DNA of 15,268 nucleotides from Oscillospiraceae bacterium (GTDB lineage: Bacteria > Bacillota > Clostridia > Oscillospirales > Oscillospiraceae): assembly GCA_020025375.1 (NCBI GenBank), contig JAHHSF010000018.1:1-15268 (forward strand), written 5' to 3'. Each line of letters opens with the position of its first letter. The first letter of the stretch is position 1. Made by a program: the position numbers and the translations under genes. Positions 1 through 5,919 of the stretch are shown here, piece by piece. Under the pieces are notes generated by a model that was not told the DNA's origin, made no database searches, and saw only the letters and a program-made list of their open reading frames with translations.

Positions 1-1159
1 GGTGGGGGGCATCCATGGCCGAGCCGGTGAAGTGGAAGCCATGCCGGGTAAAGGCGTCCTCCACGGGCAGGCGGGTGTTGGCATCGTTGGCGGCCAAAGA
101 GGTGCGGCTGTCGAAGCGGCCCTCAAAGCCGCGCTCGTCCAGCTTCAGGAGGGTAAAGGCCACCGAGGTTGCCCCGGAGATCTCGTCGGAGACCGCCATG
201 CCCAGGGCCTCACCCACGTTGTCCCCATGGGGGAAGAGGGCGGCAAGGGAGCCGATGGCGGCGGTAGAGGCGCAGTCGGCAAGAGGCAGGGAGGCCAAGA
301 GCTTCAGAAGGGCGGTGAGGGCGTTGTTGCCCACCTCGGGGGTGGAGGCGTGGCCGCCCACGCCCTTGGCCAGGATGCGGCAGCCGTTCCCCTCGGCGGT
401 GGCCGAGAAGGTGACCCCGGTCTCCTCCGCCGTTTTAGTGAGGGCGGCCCCCACGGCGGGGGCGGTGAGGCCGGCCACCAGGGCCTCCGCCTCGCCGGGG
501 ATGACGTTGATGCGGAACCCACCCTCCAGGCTCAGGACCCTGGGAAGGGTATCGGTGGGGGGAAAATCGGCGGAAAAGGTGGGCTTATAGCTCCCCTTTT
601 CGATGTTGATGAGGGGAAAGCTGGCATCGGGGGTGAAGGCGTACTTGGCGTGGGGGTACTTGCCGTAATAGTATTCCAGATCCTCGCTCCCGCTCTCCTC
701 GTCGGTGCCCAGGATGAGCTTGGCGTTGTAGGGCAGGTCCAGCCCCAGGTCCTTGACGCACTTCATGGCCAGCAGGGCGGCCACCACGGGGCCCTTGTCG
801 TCGGCCACGCCACGGCCCGAGAGGATGCCGTCACGCTCCTCCACAGTGTAAGGGTCATGGGCCCAGCCCTTGCCCTCTCCCACCACGTCCAGGTGACCCA
901 GGATGTGGAGGACGGTCTCCTTGTCATTGAGGTCGGCGGTGCCCACATAGTGGTCCACGTTCTCAGCGGTGAAACCCAGCTCCCGGCAGATGGCCAGGGC
1001 CTCGTCCAGGCACTTGGCGGGGCCGGGTCCAAAGGGGGCATTCACCCGGGGCTCCTCCCGCACACTGCGGACGGCTACCAGGCGGGTAATGAGGGAAACC
1101 AGGCGTTCCCGTTGGGCGGGGTCGTTCCAATAGGCTTCGATGCGAGCCTGCATATCCAT
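1..1159 (-). CDS. pepV: PepV/Sapep-type M20 dipeptidase, C-terminus cut off by window edge
   Basis: A zinc-dependent exopeptidase of the M20A family, expected to hydrolyse dipeptides in the cytoplasm. About 386 codons are visible; the family is usually around 465 residues, so some 80 residues lie beyond base 1. Visible motifs are GHLDVV (His89, Asp91), GRGVADDKGP (bridging Asp120), GTDEESGSED (Glu154, Glu155) and a further ligand-type Asp near residue 178. GGHASTPE in the lid domain corresponds to the substrate-contacting His of PepV. The last readable residues, GSAMDAPH, are typical of the region before the final metal His, which is missing here. The start is the ATG at 1159, preceded by AAGGAG; a second in-frame ATG lies two codons later. 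The gene follows the PAS-HTH regulator by two bases, so the pair is probably co-transcribed and translationally coupled. Family assignment is firm; the exact peptide substrate is not known. Confidence 0.93.
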   Translation of the reverse strand, partial: MDMQARIEAYWNDPAQRERLVSLITRLVAVRSVREEPRVNAPFGPGPAKCLDEALAICRELGFTAENVDHYVGTADLNDKETVLHILGHLDVVGEGKGWAHDPYTVEERDGILSGRGVADDKGPVVAALLAMKCVKDLGLDLPYNAKLILGTDEESGSEDLEYYYGKYPHAKYAFTPDASFPLINIEKGSYKPTFSADFPPTDTLPRVLSLEGGFRINVIPGEAEALVAGLTAPAVGAALTKTAEETGVTFSATAEGNGCRILAKGVGGHASTPEVGNNALTALLKLLASLPLADCASTAAIGSLAALFPHGDNVGEALGMAVSDEISGATSVAFTLLKLDERGFEGRFDSRTSLAANDANTRLPVEDAFTRHGFHFTGSAMDAPH

Positions 1160-1161
1160 AA

Positions 1162-1803
1162 TCAAGTTTCTCCTTCCTGATCTCCCGCCCCGGACAGCTC
1201 GCCCAGATATTTGTAGATGGTATAGCGGGAGACTTGCAGATGTTTGGCCACAAAGGGCACGGATTTCCGGTAAGAAAAGGCGTTTTTCTGGTCCAGCAGG
1301 GCGATGATGCGGAGCCGGTCCTTCTTGGTGAGGGCGGTTACCGGCTTGCCCACCACGGCCAGACAGTCGTTGAAGAGCTCGGCAATGCCCGCGTCTCCCT
1401 GGTAGAGGGCGGATTGGAGATCGGCGTCGGCGCTCATCAGGTCCACCAGGATGCGGTTGGCATAGACCAAAGAGGAGTAGTCGAAGTTGATGCCCAAGGC
1501 CAGGTTGTAGTCCTCCCCGATCATGTGGAAGGTGGAGGATTTGATCTGTTGGCCGCTGGGTGTGGTGGCGAAAAGGTTCACAAAGTCGGTGGTGGAGGCC
1601 GTCTCGTCCAGATCCCGGGTGGTGCCCATGATGTCCATGGTAGAGCCAACGGTGCGCCCGGAGACGTGCCCGTTGTAGATAGACAGGATGGGGTGGGCGG
1701 GGTTCTCCATATCGTGGACCAGTGTTTCGCAGGAGGAGCCAAACATCTCAGCGATGCCCCGGGCAGTGCGGTCCAAAAATTCAAAGGCCTCTTCACGGGT
1801 CAT
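1162..1803 (-). CDS. YheO/DauR-like transcriptional regulator (PAS_6 plus HTH_22)
   Basis: A 213-residue DNA-binding regulator. Residues about 15-115 match the YheO-type PAS-like domain, with the characteristic stretches ETLVHDMENP and YNGHVSGRTVG. Residues about 160-202 form a C-terminal helix-turn-helix that begins with KKDRLRIIALLDQK and contains VSRYTIYKYLGEL. In DauR, a characterised member, this architecture controls D-amino acid catabolism; other members are mostly unstudied. The start ATG has AAGGGGGAG eight bases upstream, and a good promoter lies just above it. Its stop codon is two bases from the start of the PepV-type dipeptidase, whose ribosome binding site lies inside this gene's last codons. 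It probably responds to a small molecule linked to peptide or amino acid use and controls this two-gene operon; that is inference. Confidence 0.9.
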   Translation of the reverse strand: MTREEAFEFLDRTARGIAEMFGSSCETLVHDMENPAHPILSIYNGHVSGRTVGSTMDIMGTTRDLDETASTTDFVNLFATTPSGQQIKSSTFHMIGEDYNLALGINFDYSSLVYANRILVDLMSADADLQSALYQGDAGIAELFNDCLAVVGKPVTALTKKDRLRIIALLDQKNAFSYRKSVPFVAKHLQVSRYTIYKYLGELSGAGDQEGET

Positions 1804-1842
1804 GGCGGGGCTCCCCCTTTCTCTTTCGATTCCTATGCTTAT

Positions 1843-1871
1843 ATCTTACTGGGTCTAGGTGAAAAAAGCAA
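1843..1871 (-). promoter_or_regulatory. Sigma-A-like promoter for the PAS-HTH regulator/dipeptidase operon
   Basis: On the minus strand a TTGCTT -35 box (1866-1871) is followed by a 17-base spacer and a TAAGAT -10 box (1843-1848). The start site would fall near 1836, about 33 bases before the regulator ATG. It sits just downstream of the terminator of the preceding operon, where a promoter is expected. No operator was recognised. Confidence 0.6.
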
Positions 1872-1883
1872 GTTTTTTCCTGC

Positions 1884-1921
1884 AAAAAGCCCCGCTGTCC
1901 ACAGTTGGTGGACGGCGGGGC
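1884..1921 (-). terminator. Rho-independent terminator of the MBOAT-DHHW operon
   Basis: Arms at 1908-1921 and 1889-1902 form a 14-position GC-rich stem around a 5-base loop, with a single C-A mismatch in the minus-strand transcript. Five T's follow on the minus strand (1888-1884). It lies about 20 bases after the DHHW gene stop. The plus-strand reading has no T-run, so it works for the minus strand. Confidence 0.85.
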
Positions 1922-1942
1922 GCTAGCGATAGGGGGCCGAAA

Positions 1943-3091
1943 TCACATCCCCATGACAAAAAGGTTGCTGTCGTTCACAAAATTATCCACGCTGTACAGG
2001 ACCAGGACCCGGTCGATGCGGTTCTGCTCCACATACTGGGCCACCGAGGCCTTGTAGTACCGCAGGTCCATGTAGTGGACTTCGGCGAAATTCTGGGTGA
2101 GGAAGGGGGCCAGCGTGTCTGAAAAGGAGTCACGAATGACCAAGAGCCTCCCCTCGGCCCCGGGCTTTTCGCTGTTCACGATGCACAGGGGCTGGTTGCC
2201 CCCCAGGAAGAAGGGGTACTTGTCCTTTTGCTCCAGCTTGTCGTAGTTATAGAGCTTGCCCTCGGTGGGGGTGCCATCGAAGAAATTGGTGACGGTCACG
2301 TCCTCGTCGGAGACGGCAATGTCCATGGCGTCGGGGGAATACCAGTAGGCGCCCGCCTTGGACCAGGTAGTGCCGTAAAACGCCTCGGTCACGGTGGTCA
2401 GGCCGTCCAGCTCCACACCCTTCAGCCCCATGCCCTCCATGAGGGCCCGGTAGCCATTGTAGGCCCCCCGGGTAGTCCAGTGGTGGTCGGTGGTGTAGTA
2501 GTCAAGGGCCTGGTCCCAGTCCCCATATCGCTTGCCGTCAATGCCGATCCAGTGGACGTTTTCGGTCCCGGCGGCTTGCTCCAGGACAGCCCCCTGGTCC
2601 CCCACGGGAGCCCCTTTTGGGAGGTATTCCTGGTAGACGTGGCTCTTGCCGGGGATGAGGGAAAAGTAGACGGGAACCTGGAGCTTCTCCCCCAGGGCGG
2701 CGACGTAGTCCAGGTTTTTGTCCACCTGTGCCTGGTCAGGGGCGGGGTAGCCGGCAATGAGGAACCGACCGTCGGTGCCGAAGTAGACCCCATTGTTCTC
2801 GCTCTTGCCTGAAAGTTTTTCGGCTCCGGCTTTCAGGCCGATCCACTTGTCCCGGAGGGGAAACTGGTCGTTTACATAGGCCTCAAAATCCTTCATAAAC
2901 GCCCCATTAAAGAAGTTGCCCGACTTGCCAAAAAACGCCATGGAGCCAAAGTCGGGGGCAGGCAGGCTCTGAAGGACACGGTTCTCGTTGGGGGAGAAGG
3001 TCTGGTCGGGCAGAATCAGGTGCCAGACCAGGAAAAGGCCCAGAAACCCGCAGAATAGGGCGGAGATGAAAATACTGTACTTTTTACTCAT
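1943..3091 (-). CDS. DHHW-family (AlgJ/AlgX-like) protein, partner of MBOAT acyltransferase
   Basis: A 382-residue protein of the DHHW family, related in fold to the SGNH-type domains of alginate O-acetylation proteins. Residues about 7-27 form an N-terminal membrane anchor, so the rest probably lies outside the cell. The signature DHHW is at residues 202-205 (TTDHHWTTRG), and RDSFSDTLAPFL gives a candidate nucleophile Ser322. NEN and NDQFPLRD (residues about 35-81) are typical of the family. The ATG has GGAGATGCCGAC upstream; its ribosome binding site touches the stop of the MBOAT gene, 12 bases away, so the two are translated as a pair. Known systems use the MBOAT protein to carry acetyl groups across the membrane and a DHHW/AlgJ-type protein to attach them to a polysaccharide. 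The acceptor polymer cannot be read from this window, since no glycosyltransferases are nearby. Confidence 0.9.
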   Translation of the reverse strand: MSKKYSIFISALFCGFLGLFLVWHLILPDQTFSPNENRVLQSLPAPDFGSMAFFGKSGNFFNGAFMKDFEAYVNDQFPLRDKWIGLKAGAEKLSGKSENNGVYFGTDGRFLIAGYPAPDQAQVDKNLDYVAALGEKLQVPVYFSLIPGKSHVYQEYLPKGAPVGDQGAVLEQAAGTENVHWIGIDGKRYGDWDQALDYYTTDHHWTTRGAYNGYRALMEGMGLKGVELDGLTTVTEAFYGTTWSKAGAYWYSPDAMDIAVSDEDVTVTNFFDGTPTEGKLYNYDKLEQKDKYPFFLGGNQPLCIVNSEKPGAEGRLLVIRDSFSDTLAPFLTQNFAEVHYMDLRYYKASVAQYVEQNRIDRVLVLYSVDNFVNDSNLFVMGM

Positions 3092-3103
3092 GTCGGCATC
3101 TCC

Positions 3104-4504
3104 TTAGAAGCGGAAATAGAGGAAGGGATTGTAGGTGGCGTCCACCAGATAGGCGGTACAGAGGACCAGCCCGGCCATGAGCAGACCGGGAAGGGCCACC
3201 TTGCGGGCGGTCTCGCCGCTCTTCTGCCACAGGGTCTTTGCCAGGGGCAGGCAGGCCGCTGCGGCGATCAGGAGCATGGGCAGGTAGCTGAGGAAGTAGT
3301 ACCCGTCCACGGGGGAAGAGGCTCCGGCCCCCATGCCGAACATAGCCTTCAGATAGGCACCCAGGTGGCCAAAGTCCTCGATGGCGAAAATGGCCCAGCT
3401 CACCAGCACCAGAAAGAGGGTGTAAATGTGCCGGATGGCCTGGGGGAGCTTCTCCAAGACCTTCAGCAGGCCGCCCTTCTCCAGAATGAGCAGAACGCCG
3501 AAGTAGAGACCCCAGAGCAGGAAGTTCCAGCTGGCCCCATGCCAAATGCCGGTGAGACCCCAGACGACAATGAGGTTAAAGAAGAGCCGCCCCTGACTTA
3601 CCCGGTTGCCCCCCATGGGGATGTAGACATACTCCCGGAACCAGGTGCCCAGAGAGATGTGCCACCGCCGCCAGAAATCGGTGATGGACTGGGCAATGTA
3701 GGGGTAGTTGAAGTTGGGCAAAAATTCAAAGCCCAGCATCCGCCCCAGGCCCACCGCCATGTCGGAGTAACCCGAAAAGTCGAAGTAGAGCTGAAGGGCG
3801 AAGGCAATCACGCCCAGCCAGGCCCCCCCCGCGGTGAGGCTCTCTGCCGGCATGGCCTTGTAGGCGTCCCAGAGCTGGCCCAGGTTATTGGCCAGCAGGA
3901 CCTTTTTCGCCATGCCAACCACAAAGATCTGCACACCGGAGGCGAATTTCTCGGTAGAATGGTCCCGGTGGTCGATCTGGTCTCCCAGGTCCTTGTACTT
4001 GATAATGGGACCGGCGATGAGCTGAGGGAAGAGGGTAACGAAGGTACCGAAGTTGACCACACTCCGCTGGGCCTTGGCGTCCCCACGGTAAACGTCAATG
4101 GTGTAGCTCATGGTCTGGAAGGTGTAGAAGGAGATACCGATGGGCAGACGCAGGCCCAAAAGGGGCATGAAGCCCAGACCAATGGCGGCCAGGCTCCCCG
4201 CGATAAAGTCCCAGTATTTAAAGAAAAACAGAAGGGCCAGATTGAAGACCACCGACTGGGCCACCGCCCATCGGGCCTTTTTGTCGTTGCCCTGGGTCTT
4301 GGCCTTCTCTACCATCAGACCGTGGGTGTAGTCGATGGCGGTGGAGAGGAACATGATGAGGATATAGATGGGCTCCCCCCATCCGTAGAAAATGAGGTTA
4401 AAGACCAGCAACACGGCGTTGCGCCACTTGAGGGGGGCGATGTAGTAAATGAGCAACACCGCCGCCAGGTAGAAAAACAGAAACACAGGGGTGGAAAAGA
4501 CCAT
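3104..4504 (-). CDS. MBOAT-family membrane O-acyltransferase (AlgI/DltB-like)
   Basis: A 466-residue polytopic membrane protein with about ten hydrophobic segments. It carries the MBOAT signature: WRRWHISLGTWFREYVYIP (residues about 278-296) and GIWHGASWNF with the invariant His322. FDFSGYSDMAVGLGRMLGF (about 241-259) is also typical of AlgI/PatA relatives. Such proteins move acyl, usually acetyl, groups from cytoplasmic acyl-CoA across the membrane to surface polysaccharides or peptidoglycan. Starts at an ATG with GGAGGAG five bases upstream. It is the first gene of a two-gene operon with the DHHW protein and has its own promoter. AlgI-like polysaccharide O-acetylation is more likely than DltB teichoic acid D-alanylation, because the partner is a DHHW protein and no dltA/C/D genes are present. 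Confidence 0.93.
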   Translation of the reverse strand: MVFSTPVFLFFYLAAVLLIYYIAPLKWRNAVLLVFNLIFYGWGEPIYILIMFLSTAIDYTHGLMVEKAKTQGNDKKARWAVAQSVVFNLALLFFFKYWDFIAGSLAAIGLGFMPLLGLRLPIGISFYTFQTMSYTIDVYRGDAKAQRSVVNFGTFVTLFPQLIAGPIIKYKDLGDQIDHRDHSTEKFASGVQIFVVGMAKKVLLANNLGQLWDAYKAMPAESLTAGGAWLGVIAFALQLYFDFSGYSDMAVGLGRMLGFEFLPNFNYPYIAQSITDFWRRWHISLGTWFREYVYIPMGGNRVSQGRLFFNLIVVWGLTGIWHGASWNFLLWGLYFGVLLILEKGGLLKVLEKLPQAIRHIYTLFLVLVSWAIFAIEDFGHLGAYLKAMFGMGAGASSPVDGYYFLSYLPMLLIAAAACLPLAKTLWQKSGETARKVALPGLLMAGLVLCTAYLVDATYNPFLYFRF

Positions 4505-4540
4505 CGTTTCTCCTCCATATCATTTGAATTCGAACAACTT

Positions 4541-4569
4541 AGTATATCAAACGCCAGGTGATTTGTATA
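4541..4569 (-). promoter_or_regulatory. Extended -10 promoter for the MBOAT-DHHW operon
   Basis: On the minus strand TGATATACT gives a TATACT -10 box (4541-4546) with a TGn extension. A weak -35 box, TATACA (4564-4569), lies exactly 17 bases away. The start site would be near 4534, leaving a 30-base leader before the MBOAT ATG. No clear operator is visible. Confidence 0.6.
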
Positions 4570-4697
4570 GACGTTTCTCCTTCCAAAAAGTTCCCCTGAA
4601 ACCGGGACCGAACCCACGTTTTTCGGGCTTTGGCTACCAAAAGTCTGTCAAGCTGATTTTGGGGGCCAAATGGGGGTGCCCGCATTTTCTTTTCCAC

Positions 4698-4730
4698 AAA
4701 AAGCCCCCGTCCTCCCAAAAGAGGCGGGGG
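4698..4730 (-). terminator. Rho-independent terminator of the LysR gene
   Basis: Just past the LysR stop, the minus strand can form a 10-bp stem (4721-4730 with 4704-4714, one bulged base) around a 6-base loop, followed by a T-run at 4702-4698. It separates lysR from the MBOAT operon. The 130 or so bases between it and the MBOAT promoter hold no gene that I can recognise. Confidence 0.82.
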
Positions 4731-4735
4731 TTCTT

Positions 4736-5650
4736 TTATTCCTCGCTGAAGGTGTCGTTGGTATTGTAATGCTCCACAAAAACCGAAAGCTTGTGGAGAA
4801 ATTTATCCCGCCAGGCGGGGGCGTTGGCATCCTTGATCCAGGCAATGGTGGCCTCCATATACAGGTCCTCCTCCAGGTCCAAAAAGACCACCGTGGGCGG
4901 GTAAATGCGCCGCATCCCCTCCTGGCAGATGGAAAAGCCCAGGCCGGCCTCGATGAGGGACAGGGCCTGGGTGGAGGCGTGCATCTGCTTGACCTCCAGA
5001 GCGGGAGCCTGCTCCTTGACGATGCGGTGAATGGTGGTATCAATGGTTAGCAGGGGCTGACCGTACCACTGAAGGGTACTCAGGGGAATGGGCCCGTTCA
5101 CCATGGTGGCTGGATGTCCCACGGGGACCACCAGCTTCATGAGGTTGCGGCTGATCAGGAGGGTGTCCAACCCCTTCTTGTCCCCCAGGCTGTGCCCCTC
5201 GGTGAGGATGATATCCAGCTCGTTCTCCTTGAGTTGCTGAAAAATATCGTCCTGCAACCCATCCGTCACGGAAAAACGGATGTCCGGCATTTCGGCGGAC
5301 ATATAGGAGATGAGGGCCGGGAGAAACTTGGTAAACTGAAAGGTGGCCACACCGATGCGAACCTCTTTCATAATGGCACTCTGGGCGTTCTTGGAAATGG
5401 CGGCGGCAAAGAGGGCCGCCTTGTCGTTTGCTGCCTTGATGGCCTCCGCGTAGGGTAAAAATTGCTTGCCCAGGTCGGTCAGGGCCACCGCATGCTTACT
5501 GCGGTGAAAAAGCTGAAACCCCAGCTCATTTTCCAGCATGACGATGTTCCGGCTCAGGGAAGGCTGGGTGATAAAAATATCCGCCGCCGCCTTGGTAAAG
5601 TTCAGCCGCTTCGCAAGCGCGCAGAAACTTTCGATCAAAACATAGTTCAA
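4736..5650 (-). CDS. LysR-family transcriptional regulator, TTG start
   Basis: A 304-residue LysR-type regulator. Residues about 1-60 are the winged helix-turn-helix (LNFTKAAADIFITQPSLSRNI, then LENELGFQLFHRS and a LTDLGKQFLPYA linker). Residues about 90-295 form the periplasmic-binding-protein-like effector domain. The start is a TTG at 5650: AAGGAGG lies seven bases upstream, the nearest ATG (5643) is out of frame, and the next in-frame ATG would delete most of the HTH. It is divergent from the six-gene operon beginning at 5920, with overlapping promoters between them. By the usual rule for LysR regulators it is the likely activator of that operon, responding to its substrate or an intermediate, and would repress itself. 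The effector is unknown. Confidence 0.93.
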   Translation of the reverse strand: MNYVLIESFCALAKRLNFTKAAADIFITQPSLSRNIVMLENELGFQLFHRSKHAVALTDLGKQFLPYAEAIKAANDKAALFAAAISKNAQSAIMKEVRIGVATFQFTKFLPALISYMSAEMPDIRFSVTDGLQDDIFQQLKENELDIILTEGHSLGDKKGLDTLLISRNLMKLVVPVGHPATMVNGPIPLSTLQWYGQPLLTIDTTIHRIVKEQAPALEVKQMHASTQALSLIEAGLGFSICQEGMRRIYPPTVVFLDLEEDLYMEATIAWIKDANAPAWRDKFLHKLSVFVEHYNTNDTFSEE

Positions 5651-5661
5651 CAGCCTGCCTC
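5651..5661 (-). promoter_or_regulatory. Ribosome binding site that fixes the TTG start of lysR
   Basis: AAGGAGG followed by seven bases and TTG on the minus strand. This near-perfect site at ideal spacing is the main reason for choosing TTG over a downstream ATG. Confidence 0.8.
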
Positions 5662-5689
5662 CTTATAAAAAAAACGCATTGCCATAATT

Positions 5690-5705
5690 GGAAATACCGA
5701 TTTCC
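5690..5705. promoter_or_regulatory. Palindromic candidate operator next to the divergent promoters
   Basis: A perfect inverted repeat, GGAAAT-ACCG-ATTTCC. It overlaps the proposed -35 of the plus-strand operon and lies downstream of the proposed lysR start site. A LysR protein bound here could both contact RNA polymerase for the operon and hinder its own transcription. Assignment to this regulator is inference; the sequence shows only the dyad. Confidence 0.4.
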
Positions 5706-5730
5706 CTTTTTCGACCTGTCTTTGTATAAT
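5702..5730 (+). promoter_or_regulatory. Candidate promoter for the six-gene operon
   Basis: A consensus TATAAT -10 box (5725-5730) lies 17 bases after a poor -35 box, TTCCCT (5702-5707). A perfect -10 with a weak -35 is typical of promoters that need an activator, as expected for a LysR target. The start site would be near 5737, giving a leader of about 180 bases before the ATG at 5920. A second, closer promoter cannot be excluded. Confidence 0.45.
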
Positions 5731-5784
5731 ATAAACAAGAGAAGAGGTTTTCGACAACTTCATCCAGTTAAAAATAGTCGAAAA
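5708..5784. repeat. Three copies of TTTTCGAC in the divergent control region
   Basis: TTTTCGAC occurs at 5708-5715 and again at 5748-5755, exactly 40 bases apart. It occurs as its reverse complement, GTCGAAAA, at 5777-5784. The second and third copies form an 8-bp inverted repeat around 21 bases, which itself contains AACT-N6-AGTT. The middle copy overlaps the proposed lysR -35 box. These could be regulator sites or, for the second and third, an RNA hairpin early in the operon transcript. Confidence 0.4.
5728..5757 (-). promoter_or_regulatory. Candidate lysR promoter overlapping the divergent promoter
   Basis: On the minus strand TTGTCG (5752-5757) and TATATT (5728-5733) are separated by 18 bases. 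The start site would be near 5720, about 70 bases before the TTG start codon. Its -10 box shares bases with the TATAAT of the opposite promoter, so RNA polymerase probably cannot occupy both at once. Confidence 0.45.
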
Positions 5785-5806
5785 AATCTGTTTTCAGTAT
5801 ATTCTA

Positions 5807-5819
5807 TTTGTGGCACAAA
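5807..5819. promoter_or_regulatory. 13-bp palindrome of LysR-box form (T-N11-A)
   Basis: TTTGTG-G-CACAAA is a perfect dyad of exactly the T-N11-A length used by LysR regulators. It lies about 70 bases inside the proposed leader and 100 bases before the first gene. It could be a downstream regulatory site, a site for another regulator, or belong to a nearer promoter that I cannot identify. Confidence 0.35.
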
Positions 5820-5919
5820 GTCAAATTGCATCAAATGGAGATATTGGAAAACTCGAAGATGCCTTTTTTCAATCCACATGACCAACAGGGATCATAAAAA
5901 AGGAGGCTCACAGAAAACG

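Noticed and set aside
2..1180. Long plus-strand open frame (392 codons) opposite the dipeptidase gene
   Set aside because: Its translation is Gly/Val/His-rich low-complexity with no domain, and it is the exact complement frame of a clear M20 gene with conserved motifs. High GC creates such antisense frames.
3365..4561. Plus-strand open frame of 398 codons opposite the MBOAT gene
   Set aside because: Same cause; the minus strand encodes an unmistakable MBOAT protein over the same bases.
4570..4630. Possible tRNA or T-loop remnant (GGTTCGGTCCC on the minus strand)
   Set aside because: No matching acceptor, D or anticodon arms can be drawn around it.
4646..4651. Perfect TTGACA on the minus strand upstream of the MBOAT gene
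   Set aside because: No acceptable -10 box lies 16-18 bases downstream (the position reads GCCCGA). The extended -10 promoter at 4541-4569 is a better fit.
5835..5897. 20-codon ORF in the leader of the six-gene operon
   Set aside because: No ribosome binding site precedes its ATG and its codons show no bias toward any amino acid or a nearby terminator, so it is probably chance.
5722..5919. N-terminal extension of the PLP enzyme (66 residues)
   Set aside because: The frame is open but lies in AT-rich control DNA, has no ribosome binding site at its first ATG, and does not resemble the family; the ATG at 5920 fits PatB/MalY proteins.
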